A stretch of 64,000 nt of DNA from Phaeovibrio sulfidiphilus (GCF_014861485.1 NZ_JACZHT010000001.1:186001-250000); one strand, 5' to 3'. Numbered from the stretch's first letter, positions 45,039-56,207 are shown. Notes: generated by a model not told the origin, from the sequence alone. Numbers and translations are program-made.

Positions 45039-46112
45039 GTGCGCGTAGACCTGTTTGATTTCAATCTTCCGCGGGAGTGCATTGCGGACCGGCCCGTCTC
45101 GCCCCGGGATTCGTCGCGCCTCCTCCATGTCCCGGCCCAGGGCCCGTTCGGGGACCATATCTTCCGCACCCTGCCGGATCTGCTCGATCCCGGTGACCTT
45201 CTGGTGCTGAACGACACCCGGGTGATTCCGGCGCGCCTCCAGGGACGCATCGGCGACGGAGCCATCGAGGTCACGCTCCACTTCCAGGAAAGCCCGGACA
45301 CCTGGCGCGTGTTTGCGAGGCCCGCGAAAAAGCTCCGCCCCGAGCGCACTGTCCACTTCGGTGACGACCTGAGCGCGTCGCTGATCGAGCGCGGCGAGGG
45401 CGGCGATGCGGTGCTGAGGTTCTCCCTGTCCGGCGAGGCCCTGACAGCCGCCATCCGCCGTCTGGGGCACATTCCCCTGCCCCCCTACATGGGCCGCGCG
45501 GATGACGCCCGGGACCGCACCGACTACCAGACCGTCTACGCCCGCCACGAGGGCGCGGTGGCCGCCCCCACCGCCGGGCTCCACTTCACAGACGCCGTCT
45601 TCGAGGCCCTGGCCGCAAAAGGAATCGGTCACACCACCGTCACCCTGCACGTGGGGGCCGGAACCTTCCTGCCCGTCACCGCGGACGACACCCAGGACCA
45701 CCGCATGCACGCCGAGCGCGGCATCATCAGCGCCGAGGCCGCCCAGGCCATCCGCACCGCCCGCCAGCGCGGGGGACGCATCGTGGCCGTTGGCACCACA
45801 AGCGCCCGCCTTCTGGAAAGCGCCTGCGACGACCAGGGGAACCTGGGCCCCTGGGAGGGCCAGACACGCCTGTTCCTGACGCCGGGCAGCCCCATCCGGG
45901 TGGTGGACCGGCTCCTGACCAACTTCCACCTGCCCCGCTCCACCCTGTTCATGCTGGTGAGCGCGTTTTGCGGGCTGGAGCGGATGCAGGACGCCTACCG
46001 CCACGCCGTTGAGTCGGGCTACCGCTTCTATTCCTACGGGGACGCCTGCCTGCTGGACCGGGATCCGGCCGCGCCCCGGTCTCCCCTTCCCCGCCCGGAG
46101 GACACACCGTGA
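45039..46112 (+). CDS. queA: S-adenosylmethionine:tRNA ribosyltransferase-isomerase
   Basis: Transfers and isomerises the ribose of SAM onto preQ1 in tRNA to form epoxyqueuosine, 357 residues. The N-terminus [19 protein letters not shown] is characteristic. Other conserved stretches are [54 protein letters not shown] and [18 protein letters not shown]. The start is GTG at 45039 with GGAGG eight bases upstream. Its stop overlaps the tgt start (GTGA), so the two are translationally coupled. Confidence 0.97.
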   Translation: MRVDLFDFNLPRECIADRPVSPRDSSRLLHVPAQGPFGDHIFRTLPDLLDPGDLLVLNDTRVIPARLQGRIGDGAIEVTLHFQESPDTWRVFARPAKKLRPERTVHFGDDLSASLIERGEGGDAVLRFSLSGEALTAAIRRLGHIPLPPYMGRADDARDRTDYQTVYARHEGAVAAPTAGLHFTDAVFEALAAKGIGHTTVTLHVGAGTFLPVTADDTQDHRMHAERGIISAEAAQAIRTARQRGGRIVAVGTTSARLLESACDDQGNLGPWEGQTRLFLTPGSPIRVVDRLLTNFHLPRSTLFMLVSAFCGLERMQDAYRHAVESGYRFYSYGDACLLDRDPAAPRSPLPRPEDTP

Positions 46113-47254
46113 GCGCCTTTTCCCTCGAGATCCTGAGCACGGACGGACGGGCCCGCCGCGGACGGCTCCAGACCGCGCACGGGCCCGCCGAGACCCCGGC
46201 CTTCATGCCGGTGGGAACGGCCGCCACCGTCAAGGCCATGACGGTCGAGGCCGTGGCCTCCACCGGGGCCGAGATCGTTCTCGGGAACACCTATCACCTC
46301 ATGCTGCGCCCCACCGCCGAGCGCGTCGCCCGGCTGGGCGGGCTGCACCGGTTCATGGGCTGGAAAGGGCCGATCCTGACAGACTCCGGGGGCTTCCAGG
46401 TCATGAGCCTCTCGAAGTTCACGACCCAGTCCGAGGACGGGGTGACGTTTGCCTCCCACATTGACGGCTCGCGCCACCTTCTGTCCCCGGAACGGTCCAT
46501 GGAGATCCAGAACCTCCTGGACGCCACCATCACCATGGCCTTTGACGAGTGCCCGCCCCTGCCCCTGGAAGAGCGCCGCCTTGCCGAGAGCATGCGCCGC
46601 TCCATGCGCTGGGCCGAGCGCTCCCGGGCGGCCTTCGTGCCCCGGCCGGGGTACGCCCTGTTCGGCATCAACCAGGGCGGCATCTCGCCCGAGCTGCGGG
46701 AGGAAAGCGCCCGCGCCCTGGTCTCCATCGGGTTCGAGGGCTACGCCATCGGCGGGCTTGCGGTCGGCGAACCCCAGGAGGACATGCTGCGCACCCTGGA
46801 CGTCACGGTACCCTTCCTGCCCGCCGACAAGCCGCGTTACCTGATGGGTGTGGGCCGACCCGAGGATCTGGTCGAGTCCGTCCGCCGGGGCGTGGACATG
46901 TTCGACTGCGTGCTGCCCACCCGCAGCGGCCGCACGGGCAAGGCGTTCACCCGCCGGGGCGAGATCAACATGCGCAACGCCCGCCACCGGGACGATCCCC
47001 GCCCCATCGAGGAGGGCTGTTCCTGCCCCGCCTGCCGGAGCTTCTCGCGGGCCTACATTCACCACCTGATCCGGGCCCAGGAAATCCTGGGGGCCATGCT
47101 TCTGACCTGGCACAACATCCAGCACTATCAGGATCTGATGGCCGACCTGCGCCGGGCCATTGAAAACCAGTCCCTGGAGACATTCGTCCGGGACTTTCAC
47201 GCCACGCTGAACCTGGGGGATATCGAGCCCCTCGAGGGCGGATTCCCCCCCTGA
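46109..47254 (+). CDS. tgt: Queuine tRNA-guanine transglycosylase
   Basis: Exchanges guanine-34 for preQ1 in GUN-anticodon tRNAs, 381 residues. Conserved features: [16 protein letters not shown], the substrate-binding and catalytic region [29 protein letters not shown], and the second nucleophilic Asp in [11 protein letters not shown]. The zinc site is [16 protein letters not shown]. The start is GTG at 46109, overlapping the queA stop, with GGAGGA upstream. Together queA-tgt supply queuosine modification. A 240-bp gap with a repeat pair follows before galE. Confidence 0.98.
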   Translation: MSAFSLEILSTDGRARRGRLQTAHGPAETPAFMPVGTAATVKAMTVEAVASTGAEIVLGNTYHLMLRPTAERVARLGGLHRFMGWKGPILTDSGGFQVMSLSKFTTQSEDGVTFASHIDGSRHLLSPERSMEIQNLLDATITMAFDECPPLPLEERRLAESMRRSMRWAERSRAAFVPRPGYALFGINQGGISPELREESARALVSIGFEGYAIGGLAVGEPQEDMLRTLDVTVPFLPADKPRYLMGVGRPEDLVESVRRGVDMFDCVLPTRSGRTGKAFTRRGEINMRNARHRDDPRPIEEGCSCPACRSFSRAYIHHLIRAQEILGAMLLTWHNIQHYQDLMADLRRAIENQSLETFVRDFHATLNLGDIEPLEGGFPP

Positions 47255-47324
47255 CCGGAGGGGGCCCGACCGGCGCCGGCGCTCAACGGGCACCAGAGGA
47301 AGGGAGTTGCGCTGGACAGGGAAC

Positions 47325-47478
47325 GGGGCGCACCGGGATAACGGCGCCGGACCGGGGCCAGACGGTGGCACACACACAGAGAGAGGCCCCGTCAGGACCG
47401 GCGCCCCGCCGGCCCTCACCCGGGCCCAAAGACAGACAGACCGAAGCCGGGCCAGGGGCGCACCGGGATACCGGCGCC
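47325..47478. repeat. 24-bp repeat pair between tgt and galE
   Basis: Two copies of a 24-bp GC-rich element differing at one base (47325-47348 and 47455-47478) lie 130 bp apart in the gap between the convergent genes tgt and galE. No gene or terminator is recognised in 47255-47494. Confidence 0.75.
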
Positions 47479-47494
47479 CCACCCGACACCGCCC

Positions 47495-48514
47495 TCAGCG
47501 CCGGGCCTGCCCCGTGTGGCGAATCGCCTCCGGCTCCCGGTCCTTTGCAAACCAGGGGACCGCGGTCGCAACCATGTCCACAATGTCCAGATACCGGGGC
47601 TGCCACCCCAGAACCGTGCGCGCCTTCTCGGCCATGGCGTAGAGGGCCGCCGGATCGCCCTCGCGCCGGGGCCCGGGCGTGACCGGAACCGGATGCCCGG
47701 TCGCTTTCTCCACCGCATTCAGAAGCTCAAGAACGCTCACGCCCCGGCCGGTAGACAGGTTGAACGCGCCCGAGGATCCCCCCGCGCACAGGTAGTCCAT
47801 CGCGCGCAGATGGGCGTCCGCAAGATCGCAGACATGCACATAGTCCCGGATCGCCGTCCCATCGGGGGTGGGGTAGTCGGTTCCGAAAATCCGGAAACCG
47901 GGCCCCAGGCCCAGCGCCGCCTGGATTGCCAGAGGAATGGCATGGGTCTCGGGATCATGGCTCTCGCCGATCTCGCCCTCGGGGGAGCTCCCGGCCGCGT
48001 TGAAGTACCGCAAAGCCACCCACTTCAGACCATAGGCCCGACCGTAATCGGCCAGGGCCTCCTCAACCACCAGCTTCGTGCGCCCATAGGGGTTGATGGG
48101 CGCCTTGGGGGCGTCCTCGGAAAGGGGCAGGCACTCGGGCAGCCCGTACACCGCGCACGAGGACGAGAAGATAACGCCCTCAACGCCGTGCCGGCTCAGC
48201 GCGTCAAGCAGACACAGCGAGCCCGTCACGTTGTTCCCATAATAACGGGCCGGATCCGAAACCGACTCCCCCACATAGGTGAAGCCCGCAAAGTGCATGG
48301 CGTACCGGGGCCGCCATGTCTCCAGAACCCGGTCCAGAAAGGCCGCGTCCCGGATATCACCGCGCTCAAGAGGGCCCCAGCGCACAAAGTCCTCGTGTCC
48401 GTACACCAGATTGTCGATCACCACGGGCGTATACCCGGCCCGGGCCAGCGCCTTGCACGTGTGCGCCCCAATATAACCGGCGCCACCCGCCACAAGAACC
48501 GCGCACTTCTGCAT
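47495..48514 (-). CDS. galE: UDP-glucose 4-epimerase
   Basis: NAD-dependent SDR-type epimerase interconverting UDP-glucose and UDP-galactose, 339 residues. The N-terminal Rossmann motif is VAGGAGYIGAHT. The catalytic residues are in FSSSCAVYG (Ser) and NPYGRTKLVVE (Tyr-x3-Lys). LRYFNAAGSSPEGEIGESHDPE and GTAIRDYVHVCDLADAH are typical of the GalE group. The ATG at 48514 has GGAGGG six bases upstream. It ends convergently with tgt. Products feed envelope polysaccharide or lipopolysaccharide; no glycosyltransferase cluster is adjacent. Confidence 0.95.
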   Translation of the reverse strand: MQKCAVLVAGGAGYIGAHTCKALARAGYTPVVIDNLVYGHEDFVRWGPLERGDIRDAAFLDRVLETWRPRYAMHFAGFTYVGESVSDPARYYGNNVTGSLCLLDALSRHGVEGVIFSSSCAVYGLPECLPLSEDAPKAPINPYGRTKLVVEEALADYGRAYGLKWVALRYFNAAGSSPEGEIGESHDPETHAIPLAIQAALGLGPGFRIFGTDYPTPDGTAIRDYVHVCDLADAHLRAMDYLCAGGSSGAFNLSTGRGVSVLELLNAVEKATGHPVPVTPGPRREGDPAALYAMAEKARTVLGWQPRYLDIVDMVATAVPWFAKDREPEAIRHTGQARR

Positions 48515-48804
48515 CACTGCCCTCCTCAATCCGGTGACAGACAAACGGGCGTGTCCCCGGAAGACCAAATCTTTTCCAGACTAGCCTGGAACCGATCACA
48601 ACAGAAGTATCAGCCGCAAAACTTTGCTCATTTTCCCGGGGACAGTCCCTCGCGGAACCGCGGCACCCCACGGTGGGCCCGCACACCACACCCGCCCCGC
48701 CGACGGAGCCTCCCGAATTGCCGGGAGACCGGACTGCGCCACAACCCGAGCGGAACACCGTCTCCCCCCTTTTTCCGGCCCCGCGACCCCCGGTCGGGAC
48801 CACG
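48515..48804. other. Gap between galE and the first autotransporter
   Basis: Together with the terminator that follows, it makes a 371-bp gap. An AT-richer patch near 48565-48640 probably holds the galE promoter; no clear -10/-35 pair was assigned. No gene seen. Confidence 0.35.
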
Positions 48805-48832
48805 AAAAAAGGCGGCTCCCGAAGGAGCCGCC
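48805..48832 (-). terminator. Terminator of the first autotransporter gene
   Basis: A 9-bp perfect stem GGCGGCTCC/GGAGCCGCC (48811-48819 and 48824-48832) with a CGAA loop, followed on the minus strand by a T-run (48810-48805), 53 bases after the stop codon. The same hairpin follows the other two autotransporter genes in this window. Confidence 0.93.
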
Positions 48833-48885
48833 CGCTCGGATCCGAAGACCCAGGTCTTGCCCGCCGGATCCGAAGATCCGGGGTG

Positions 48886-51800
48886 TTACCACTTGTACAT
48901 CACACGAGCGGTACCGCCGTAGCTTTCGCGCTGGCCGACGGAGCCCTGGAAGCCGGCACCGACCGACAGGTTCTCCATCGCGGCCCACTGGACACCGAGT
49001 TCGCCGATGCCCGTGTGGCCCTTGACGTCGATCTCGGGGATCTTCGCCACGTTGGACGAGCCGACCATGCGGGCCGTACCCTTCTGGGTGCCGTCGAACT
49101 CGTACTCCCACGCACCGCCAACATAGCCCTTAAGGGTGGGCATGAAGTTGTGCGACAGGCGAACACCGACGCGGGACCGGGCCGACAGGGAGCCGTCAAA
49201 GTTCAGCTCTTCACCGACCGAGTTCTCGACCGTGTCCGAACCCATGTGGGTGAACAGACCCTTCACGTACACGTCGGCCTGACCGTCCTGCCAGGTGTCA
49301 ACCAGCATGCCGACCCCGATGTGACCGCCCACGTAGATGGCGCTCGTGTCGAAGTTGGTCATCGACTGCTGACCCTTGTAGTCCGAGTCCACCGAACCCG
49401 CACGAACCGAGGCCTCGGCGTACAGGCCGTTGCAGAAGCTGTCGTGACGGACAACCACCGCACCGCCGTAGTAGTTGGTGTCGGCCTTCCCGTTGAACGC
49501 ACCGCGCCAGGCGAAGGCGTTGTTCAGGTCGTAGTCACCCCAGCCGGCCTCGAACAGGACACCGACCGTCGTGCGACCGTACTCGTGGTCGAGAGCGACA
49601 CCGGGACCGGCCGCCAGGCTGAAGCCCGTGCCCGAGACATCCGAGCCGGTCTTCACCTTGGAGTGGCCACCGCCGACGCTCACCATGGCGACGGGCTGCA
49701 TGCCCTTGGCCGGGTTGTAGGCGCCCAGCGGAAGCGCGTTGTCGAACGCATCCACCAGAAGATCCTGACCCTGGTTCACCAGAGTCTCGGCCGCCGTGCG
49801 GGCCTGGAGCGCGGACTTGCCAAGATCGGCCGCCAGTCCGGTGAACTCGGCAACCACCGAGTCTTTGGTGCCCCAGTCGATGGTCTTGTCACCGTTGTCG
49901 TCGATGCCGTACGAGACCTTGTACGCACCCTCGATGAAGCCGCGCTGAGCCCAGGACCGGGCCTCGACGGACGCAGACGCATTCTCAGCAAACGTCTTGC
50001 CGTTGATGGTGGACAGGTCCGAGTTGATGGTGTCGATCAGCGTGAGACGCGGATTGTGGACACCGTCCTTCGCGTAGGCCTTGCGCAGGGTTTCCATCCC
50101 GTCGGTGGAGCCCAGAGCCTGGGTCAGATCCACGGAGCCCATGGTGTCGAAGCTCACGACCGGAGCCTGGCCGCCCACAACTTCCAGAACCACCACGCCG
50201 TTGCCACCCCTGTCGGTGACCAGCTTGTTGGCGTTTCCGGCGCTGTCGTTGGCGTAGCGCTGGCCGTCGAACTCCTTCATCCACGCGTCCGCAAAGCCGA
50301 CCTGACCGGGCAGGTCATTCGACAGGTGACCCGTGAACTTCGTCACGTGCAGCGCTGTCGAGGCACCCGAGACCGTCGTGTTGGTCAGGCGGGCCGAGGT
50401 GTGCGTGCCGCGGAACATCTCGCCCACTTCCAGGTTGCCGCCAAAGGCATAGTTGTCGGCACCCGTGGTGGTCGTGGTGTTCTGGTCACCGTTCAGGGCC
50501 AGCCACGAGCCGGACTTGATGGCGAGGGTGTTGAAGGCGACGCCCGCAACCGTCTTGTCGTTGACATCACCCGACATGGCTCCGGTGAAGTCGAGGGTCG
50601 TGGAGGTCCGCTGGGCAGCGATTTCGATCCACTCGCCCGACGGCGTGTTGGTGGTCTCGACCGAGATCGCGCTGGCCCAGAGGTTGGCCTGGCCGCGGTC
50701 GCCTTCCGAGTTGTCCACCCGCACAACCATGTCTTCCGCGCCCTTGTACCGGTTGTCCACGATGGACAGGGTACCCGGAACGGTCAGGTCGCGAAGATCC
50801 GTGTCGGTCTCGGTCACCAGCAGACGGCTGTTGTCGATCACCCAGTCCTTGCGGATATCGAAGCTGTCGATCTTCAAGGTCAGGTAGGTCTTGCCCGTGC
50901 TGTCCTTCTCGATGGCCGTGGTGTAGGTGGCGTCGGCGACGTTCCCGAAGGTGTCCCCGATGGTCCCCGCACCCGAGTGGGTCGTGAAGGTGGAGCCGTT
51001 CGACAGGTTGACCAGCTTCACCTTCTCCCCGATCCGGAGGTTGTCCGCACCCAGCAGGGCAACGCCGGTGGCCGTGTTGGTCTTGACGCCGTAGCCGGTC
51101 TTGGTGATGTCCCCGTTCACGTTCAGGATCTGGGGCAGGGTATCCATGGTCGCAGCCGCCTGATCCACGTGGCGGAGGTTCGCCACATCCAGAGCCATCA
51201 CGCGACCGGACGCATCCACCTGGTCGTAGACGTCGGTGGTGGTTCCACCCGCCGTCGAGGACTGGGTCACCAGCATCGTGTTGGCCTTGTTCACACGCGC
51301 GTCACCGAAGCCGTCCACCGCGTTGGCCGCGTAGAGGTAGGCCTGGCTGTTGCTCTGGTTCCAGGTGAACAGACGGCTGTTGTCCTGGGAGTTCACGCTC
51401 AGCGTCGCACCGCGGGTCGCACCCAGCGTGGTGAAGCCCACGTTGTACTGGGAAGCGGTGGTCGCCGCGTTCTTGTTGAGGTTGACGGTGAAGTCCTCAC
51501 CCGCTGCCACAACGTTGGTTGCGCTCACAGAGGCGGTACCATTGTTGCGCAGGATATTCAGGGTGTACCCCGTGCCTCCGGCCTTTGTGCGCAGGTACGT
51601 GGTCCCAACCGAGACACCGCCCCCCTTGACGTCGGTCCCGGCGCCGGTGGTCTTGGTACCGGAGATCACACCACCTGCGGAATTCGCGGTCAGGATCAGC
51701 GTGTTGGACTTGAAGCTGACGCTACCGGCCGCGGTGTTCGCACCGGTCGCACCGTCACCGCCCTGCATCGCCATGTCCCCGACGATGACCACATGACCGT

Positions 51801-54798
51801 CGCGACCACCGATGTTGGCATCATAGGTGACGTTACCCGCGGTACCGCTGGTTCCGCCGTTGGCCGCCGCGGTGTTACCCGCAATCAGCTGGAACTGGTT
51901 GCCGTAGTAGGCGGCGTTCTTGTTGACGTTGACAACAACGTTACCACCCTTGCCACCGGTCTTGCTGGTCGCACCCGCGCCCGCGTTACCACCGTAGAAG
52001 TAGCTGACGCTGGAGCCGGTCACACCGGAGATCTGGAACGTGCCCACGTTGATGGTCACGTCCGCGGCACTGGCTCCCGCGGCGGTCGCCGTGGCGTCGG
52101 TTCCCTTGCCGCCATTGAATTTGACAGTCCGGGCACCAAAGACGCGGTCCACCGTAACCTTCAGCGCACCACCGTCACCGCTCTTGCCCGTGGCCGTGGC
52201 AACCGGCGTGGCGCCACCGTCTCCGGACCTACCGGAAGACCGCTGGGAGAAGATCATGTCGCGCTTCACATGAAGGTCGACAAAACCGCCGTTACCGGCG
52301 TTCCCGGTGGAGTTCGCAAGAGCCGAGCCACCCTTGCCCGAGTCCACAAAAGACGTGGCCGTACCAAGGTAGTCGCGGTCCATAACGATCCGTGCGTCAC
52401 CCGAGTCACCACCGTTACCGGCGTTGACGATCGTGGCGTGCCCGCCCACGTTACCACCCGTGGTCGCGGTCGCCGGCGGTGCGACGGAGTCACTGACCGG
52501 AACCACCACAGCGGTACCGATGGACGCGCCCGCCAGGGCGACGACGTCCGAATAGAAGTGGGCGTTGAGGTCACCACCCCGGCCAGCCTTGGATCCGGCT
52601 CCGGACGTGGTTGTGGCGGTCGACGATCCTGCGATACCACCGTCACCGGCGGCGAGCTGGAAACCGTCGGCAATGTAGGCAATGCCCATAACGGTCAGGG
52701 TCGCATCACCGCCGCGGCCGGCCATGCCAAGACCGGTGGAGTTACCACCGTCACCGCCGAACACCTGGAAGTTCGACCCGGCGTTCTTGTTGACCGAGTC
52801 AATGGCTCTCTCGGTGCGGGTCAGCTTGCTGCCGAAGGTGTAGGTACCGGTACCGGCGTTACCACCGACACCATCGCCCGAATCACCCGCCTTGCCCGGG
52901 TCAATGGTGGTCCAGCCTTCCAGCGTGGCCATCTTGCCCACGGTCAGGGTGCTGTTACCGCCGTCGCCACCCGTTCCGGCCAGAGCAGCCGAGCCGGTCC
53001 CACCGGCACCGCCACCGAAACCGTACACGCGGAACAGGCCCGTTGCGTAGGGGTTGCCGGTGTGGGCGTCGATGCCCACGGTGAGGGTGTCGTCAAACTC
53101 CAGCACCAGATCACCACCGCGTCCACCGGTGCCACCCTTGACGCTCGCGCCGGCGGCACCGCCGACACCACCGCCACCGGCGTAGGAATCGAAGCCACCG
53201 TAGGCGGTCGCGGCCCCACCGGCGGTCAGCGTGTAGGAACCACCGCCACCACCCGATCCGCTGGCGTTGCTTCCATTGCCACCGCTACCGGCCTGGGCTG
53301 CAAACCCGAACAGGGCAACGTTCGCGGTCGCATGCGCCTTGTTACCGGCGGTAAAGCCCTTCTTGTAGACCTCCGTAACGCTACCGCCCTGGCCGCCCTT
53401 GCCCGAGCCGGCACTGGCGCCACCGCTACCGGCATTCCCTCGGAAACCGCCGTACGTTGTGCTATTGCCAGCAACACCCAGATTGGCACCGGTGATGATC
53501 ACCGTGTCGTTGTAGGTCGCGACGACACTGCCACCGGCGCCACCGTTTCCGGTGCCTCCGGCTCCAACAGCGCCACCGAGGCCAGCCGCAAGGCTGCGGG
53601 CACCGTACACGGTCAGCGTTGAATTGTAGGTTTCCGTCAGGGAACCACCGGCCCCGCCAGACCCGGCGAGAGCCGCGGTCACCGCACCACCGGATCCTGC
53701 GGACATGGTCTGCAGCCCCTGGAGGCTGGTCGCCGACGAGCCGATGGTCACCGCGCCGCCGTGGGTCACAACGGTCGAACCACCGTTACCACCGTTACCA
53801 CCGTTGCCGACACCACCCGCACCGGCAGTCACCGCGTACCCGCCCAGAATGCTGGTGGCTCCGGTCACGTTCACGGTGGTCAGGCCACCGTTGCCGCCAA
53901 CGCCCGTGGTCGCCGAGGCCGACGTGGCCGCTCCGGCACCACCGTTCAGGGCACCGAAGGAAACGCCGAGCATTCTCTTGCCGCTCGTGTCTGTATTCCC
54001 GACGGTCAGGTTCCCGCCGATATTGAAAACGGTGTCTCCCGTGTTGCCACCATTGCCGCCCGTGGCGCTGCCCGCACCGGCGCTCACGCCTCCGGCGTTG
54101 TAGTTCACCACGTTGGCAAATGTCCCGGCGGTGGCGAGGTCCGCAGCCAGCGTCGAGTCAATGGTCAGGCTGCCCGTCTGGCTGTAGCCAGCGGACGCCC
54201 CGGCGGACGCATTGGTCGCACCGGTCGCGGTTGCACCCGCGCCTGCCGCCACCGTCAGAAGACCCGTTCCGGGCGTCGCACCCGCGGCGGCCACGTAGGC
54301 TCCGCCAATCTTCAGGTCACCCGTGATGGAGACCGAGGCCGATCCGGCCTTCATGATGCTTGCCGCGTTACCGGCGCCGCCCGTGATCAGGATACTGGTC
54401 ACCCGATCGGTCGCTGCGGCTGCAGGGTTAAACGCACCGGTCCAGGACGCGGCACCACCGTTACCCACGGTCCCGGCCGCGCCACCTGTCACCGTCAGGG
54501 TGTCAGTATTTCCCAGCGGAGCATAGGCCGGCGTTGTGGGGCCAAGGCTGTTGGCCGTTGTGCTGGGAGTCACGTTCACACTGGCGCCATCCACCGAGGT
54601 GCTCGGCACCGTGGCCGTCGGGCTGGCGGCGTTACCCCAGGTCCCCAGACCGCCGTTCGTTCCTGCTGTGCTGGAGCCGGCACCACCCGTCACCGTATAG
54701 ACCGCAGCCCGGGCGTCTCCCGCCGAAAGCGCCGGGACGGCCAGGGCGAGTGCGAGTGCCGAGGCAACGACTCCGCTTCTCCTGATCGAAACCTTCAT
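48886..54798 (-). CDS. Giant autotransporter (AT1), Gly-rich passenger
   Basis: Type Va autotransporter of 1970 residues. The signal peptide MKVSIRRSGVVASALALALA ends ARA about residue 31. The passenger has a Gly/Ala/Ser/Asn-rich part (about 32-1050) with many GGxGG repeats such as GNGGNGGNGGST, then a more regular beta-helix part (about 1050-1650) ending in a linker and ARSWAQRGFIEGAYKV. The C-terminal beta-barrel (about 1700-1970) ends in ARVMYKW with a terminal Trp, typical of barrel insertion signals. The ATG at 54798 has GAGGG eight bases upstream. It shares long stretches with the two downstream-located paralogues, chiefly in the barrel. Function (adhesin, structural or other surface role) cannot be told from sequence. 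Confidence 0.9.
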   Translation of the reverse strand: MKVSIRRSGVVASALALALAVPALSAGDARAAVYTVTGGAGSSTAGTNGGLGTWGNAASPTATVPSTSVDGASVNVTPSTTANSLGPTTPAYAPLGNTDTLTVTGGAAGTVGNGGAASWTGAFNPAAAATDRVTSILITGGAGNAASIMKAGSASVSITGDLKIGGAYVAAAGATPGTGLLTVAAGAGATATGATNASAGASAGYSQTGSLTIDSTLAADLATAGTFANVVNYNAGGVSAGAGSATGGNGGNTGDTVFNIGGNLTVGNTDTSGKRMLGVSFGALNGGAGAATSASATTGVGGNGGLTTVNVTGATSILGGYAVTAGAGGVGNGGNGGNGGSTVVTHGGAVTIGSSATSLQGLQTMSAGSGGAVTAALAGSGGAGGSLTETYNSTLTVYGARSLAAGLGGAVGAGGTGNGGAGGSVVATYNDTVIITGANLGVAGNSTTYGGFRGNAGSGGASAGSGKGGQGGSVTEVYKKGFTAGNKAHATANVALFGFAAQAGSGGNGSNASGSGGGGGSYTLTAGGAATAYGGFDSYAGGGGVGGAAGASVKGGTGGRGGDLVLEFDDTLTVGIDAHTGNPYATGLFRVYGFGGGAGGTGSAALAGTGGDGGNSTLTVGKMATLEGWTTIDPGKAGDSGDGVGGNAGTGTYTFGSKLTRTERAIDSVNKNAGSNFQVFGGDGGNSTGLGMAGRGGDATLTVMGIAYIADGFQLAAGDGGIAGSSTATTTSGAGSKAGRGGDLNAHFYSDVVALAGASIGTAVVVPVSDSVAPPATATTGGNVGGHATIVNAGNGGDSGDARIVMDRDYLGTATSFVDSGKGGSALANSTGNAGNGGFVDLHVKRDMIFSQRSSGRSGDGGATPVATATGKSGDGGALKVTVDRVFGARTVKFNGGKGTDATATAAGASAADVTINVGTFQISGVTGSSVSYFYGGNAGAGATSKTGGKGGNVVVNVNKNAAYYGNQFQLIAGNTAAANGGTSGTAGNVTYDANIGGRDGHVVIVGDMAMQGGDGATGANTAAGSVSFKSNTLILTANSAGGVISGTKTTGAGTDVKGGGVSVGTTYLRTKAGGTGYTLNILRNNGTASVSATNVVAAGEDFTVNLNKNAATTASQYNVGFTTLGATRGATLSVNSQDNSRLFTWNQSNSQAYLYAANAVDGFGDARVNKANTMLVTQSSTAGGTTTDVYDQVDASGRVMALDVANLRHVDQAAATMDTLPQILNVNGDITKTGYGVKTNTATGVALLGADNLRIGEKVKLVNLSNGSTFTTHSGAGTIGDTFGNVADATYTTAIEKDSTGKTYLTLKIDSFDIRKDWVIDNSRLLVTETDTDLRDLTVPGTLSIVDNRYKGAEDMVVRVDNSEGDRGQANLWASAISVETTNTPSGEWIEIAAQRTSTTLDFTGAMSGDVNDKTVAGVAFNTLAIKSGSWLALNGDQNTTTTTGADNYAFGGNLEVGEMFRGTHTSARLTNTTVSGASTALHVTKFTGHLSNDLPGQVGFADAWMKEFDGQRYANDSAGNANKLVTDRGGNGVVVLEVVGGQAPVVSFDTMGSVDLTQALGSTDGMETLRKAYAKDGVHNPRLTLIDTINSDLSTINGKTFAENASASVEARSWAQRGFIEGAYKVSYGIDDNGDKTIDWGTKDSVVAEFTGLAADLGKSALQARTAAETLVNQGQDLLVDAFDNALPLGAYNPAKGMQPVAMVSVGGGHSKVKTGSDVSGTGFSLAAGPGVALDHEYGRTTVGVLFEAGWGDYDLNNAFAWRGAFNGKADTNYYGGAVVVRHDSFCNGLYAEASVRAGSVDSDYKGQQSMTNFDTSAIYVGGHIGVGMLVDTWQDGQADVYVKGLFTHMGSDTVENSVGEELNFDGSLSARSRVGVRLSHNFMPTLKGYVGGAWEYEFDGTQKGTARMVGSSNVAKIPEIDVKGHTGIGELGVQWAAMENLSVGAGFQGSVGQRESYGGTARVMYKW

Positions 54799-56207
54799 AT
54801 TTCTAACCCTCTTTCCTTGTTGTCCGGGCTGAAAAACCCAAAACGGTCCGCACTCGAGGTGCGTTCGAGAATTACTCCTCTGTCGACTGGGATATCCCGA
54901 AAACATCGCACACTCAAGAAGTGCATAATGGACCTCGTGCTATTTTTTCACCATGTTGTAAATTAGCAACAGTTCGCCTCATGGTTTTAACACCATAAAT
55001 GGCGGAAATCCTCGTGATTTAGCGGCCCCTCACTGGAGATAGGGCCCGGCGCCAAATCCGAAATGGCATAGCCTTTCGCATAAGGACCACAGAACACTGG
55101 ATTTGAAAGGGTTTTCTGAAGGGCAAAAACAGCGACATCCGAATCGCGGCCCCGGGCTGCGACGAATCGATCCTGGCAAAGATCACAACCTTGGCGAACG
55201 CAGTTTGAAACAGTACCGGGACCGCGAGGAATGCAACCCGTTTTAGGTGCAGGTTTTCACCACCACCTGAGGGCGATTTGAGCCCTCATTGAGCCCACCC
55301 GCAGAGCCCGGGCACCCGGAACACAGTGGTGTCCGGATACCATATTGGCGCCGGGAAGCAGGCATGGAAGTGGCGTTTCGGAGGACGGTTCTGCAGAGGT
55401 CACGGAGGTGCGGGGAGCCCCGCAGGGGAGCGGGGCAAAGCGGCCGAAGCGGACCCCGGGGACGCGGGGCAAGGCGTCCGAAGCAGCCTCCCAGGACGCG
55501 GGGAAAACGGTGCCCAAACATCACGGGCCGCGGCACCGGGCCCCCGCCCTGACCACGCACACAAGGCCCCGCTGTGACGACGCGCGTGGAATACGGGGCG
55601 GCACCCGGGAACCCTGATCTCCCTCGGCCGGCTCCTGTCCGAGCCTGCCTTCTGTCGTCCCCTGGGCGGGCTCTCACCGATGGGCCGGCACCCGACCAGC
55701 GGGACCGGAATACGGGGCACCGCTACCATCCGGGTGCCCGGCCTCATCGCGACGGAGCCGAGCGCTCCCGTCCGCCCCCACGGCGGCGGCACCCGGGAAC
55801 CCTGGCATGAGCGTGAGGCCGCATCGGAAAGCTCCCTCTGTGGAGAACCCCGCTGCCAGCCCTTTCCTGCCCGAGCCACCCCCTGCCCGCCCCCACCGCT
55901 CGCCCTAAAAAGCGCGCCCAAAATGCGGGCACAAAAAAAGGCGGCTCCCGAAGGAGCCGCCTGCCGGACCCGAGGACCATGAGGGCCCCGACCCGCCGAA
56001 TCCGGCAATCTTTCATCCTTTTCACCGGACCATCCGGAGACCTCCGGCGCCCGGCCCGACAGCCCGCGACGCGTCCGCGCCGGGGCACCGAAGACCGCGG
56101 GACCATCTGCCCCCGCGCTCCTTCGTGACCTCGGGCACGCCGGCCCGGGGCAAGACGCTCCCCGGGCACGCGGTCCTTCCGGCCCGCCCCGAAAGGCGAG
56201 CCGGGGC
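54799..56207. promoter_or_regulatory. 1.4-kb gap between autotransporters 1 and 2
   Basis: Next to the AT1 start (54830-55080) the sequence is AT-rich and must hold the AT1 promoter; it includes an inverted repeat ATGGT-N6-ACCAT (54981-54996), but no clear -35/-10 pair was assigned. From about 55240 to 55925 it is GC-rich with no convincing gene. It contains an exact 17-bp repeat GGCACCCGGGAACCCTG at 55600-55616 and 55788-55804 and a repeated GGAATACGGGGC-type segment. The AT2 terminator lies at 55933-55961. The open frames here overlap on both strands, have no family likeness and no good start, and I do not call them. Confidence 0.45.
55933..55961 (-). terminator. Terminator of the second autotransporter gene
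   Basis: Same hairpin as after AT1: GGCGGCTCC/GGAGCCGCC (55940-55948 and 55953-55961), CGAA loop, and a T-run on the minus strand (55939-55933). It is 246 bases after the AT2 stop codon, farther than in the other two. Confidence 0.88.

Noticed and set aside
48673-53622. Plus-strand open frame of 1649 codons
   Set aside because: It lies opposite autotransporter AT1 in the shadow of its Gly-rich codons; its composition (Arg/Gly/Val/His-rich) fits an antisense frame and it has no family motif.
55243-56008. Small genes between AT1 and AT2
   Set aside because: Open frames overlap on both strands, contain repeat-derived Arg/Pro/Gly tracts, lack good ribosome-binding sites and show no family motif.
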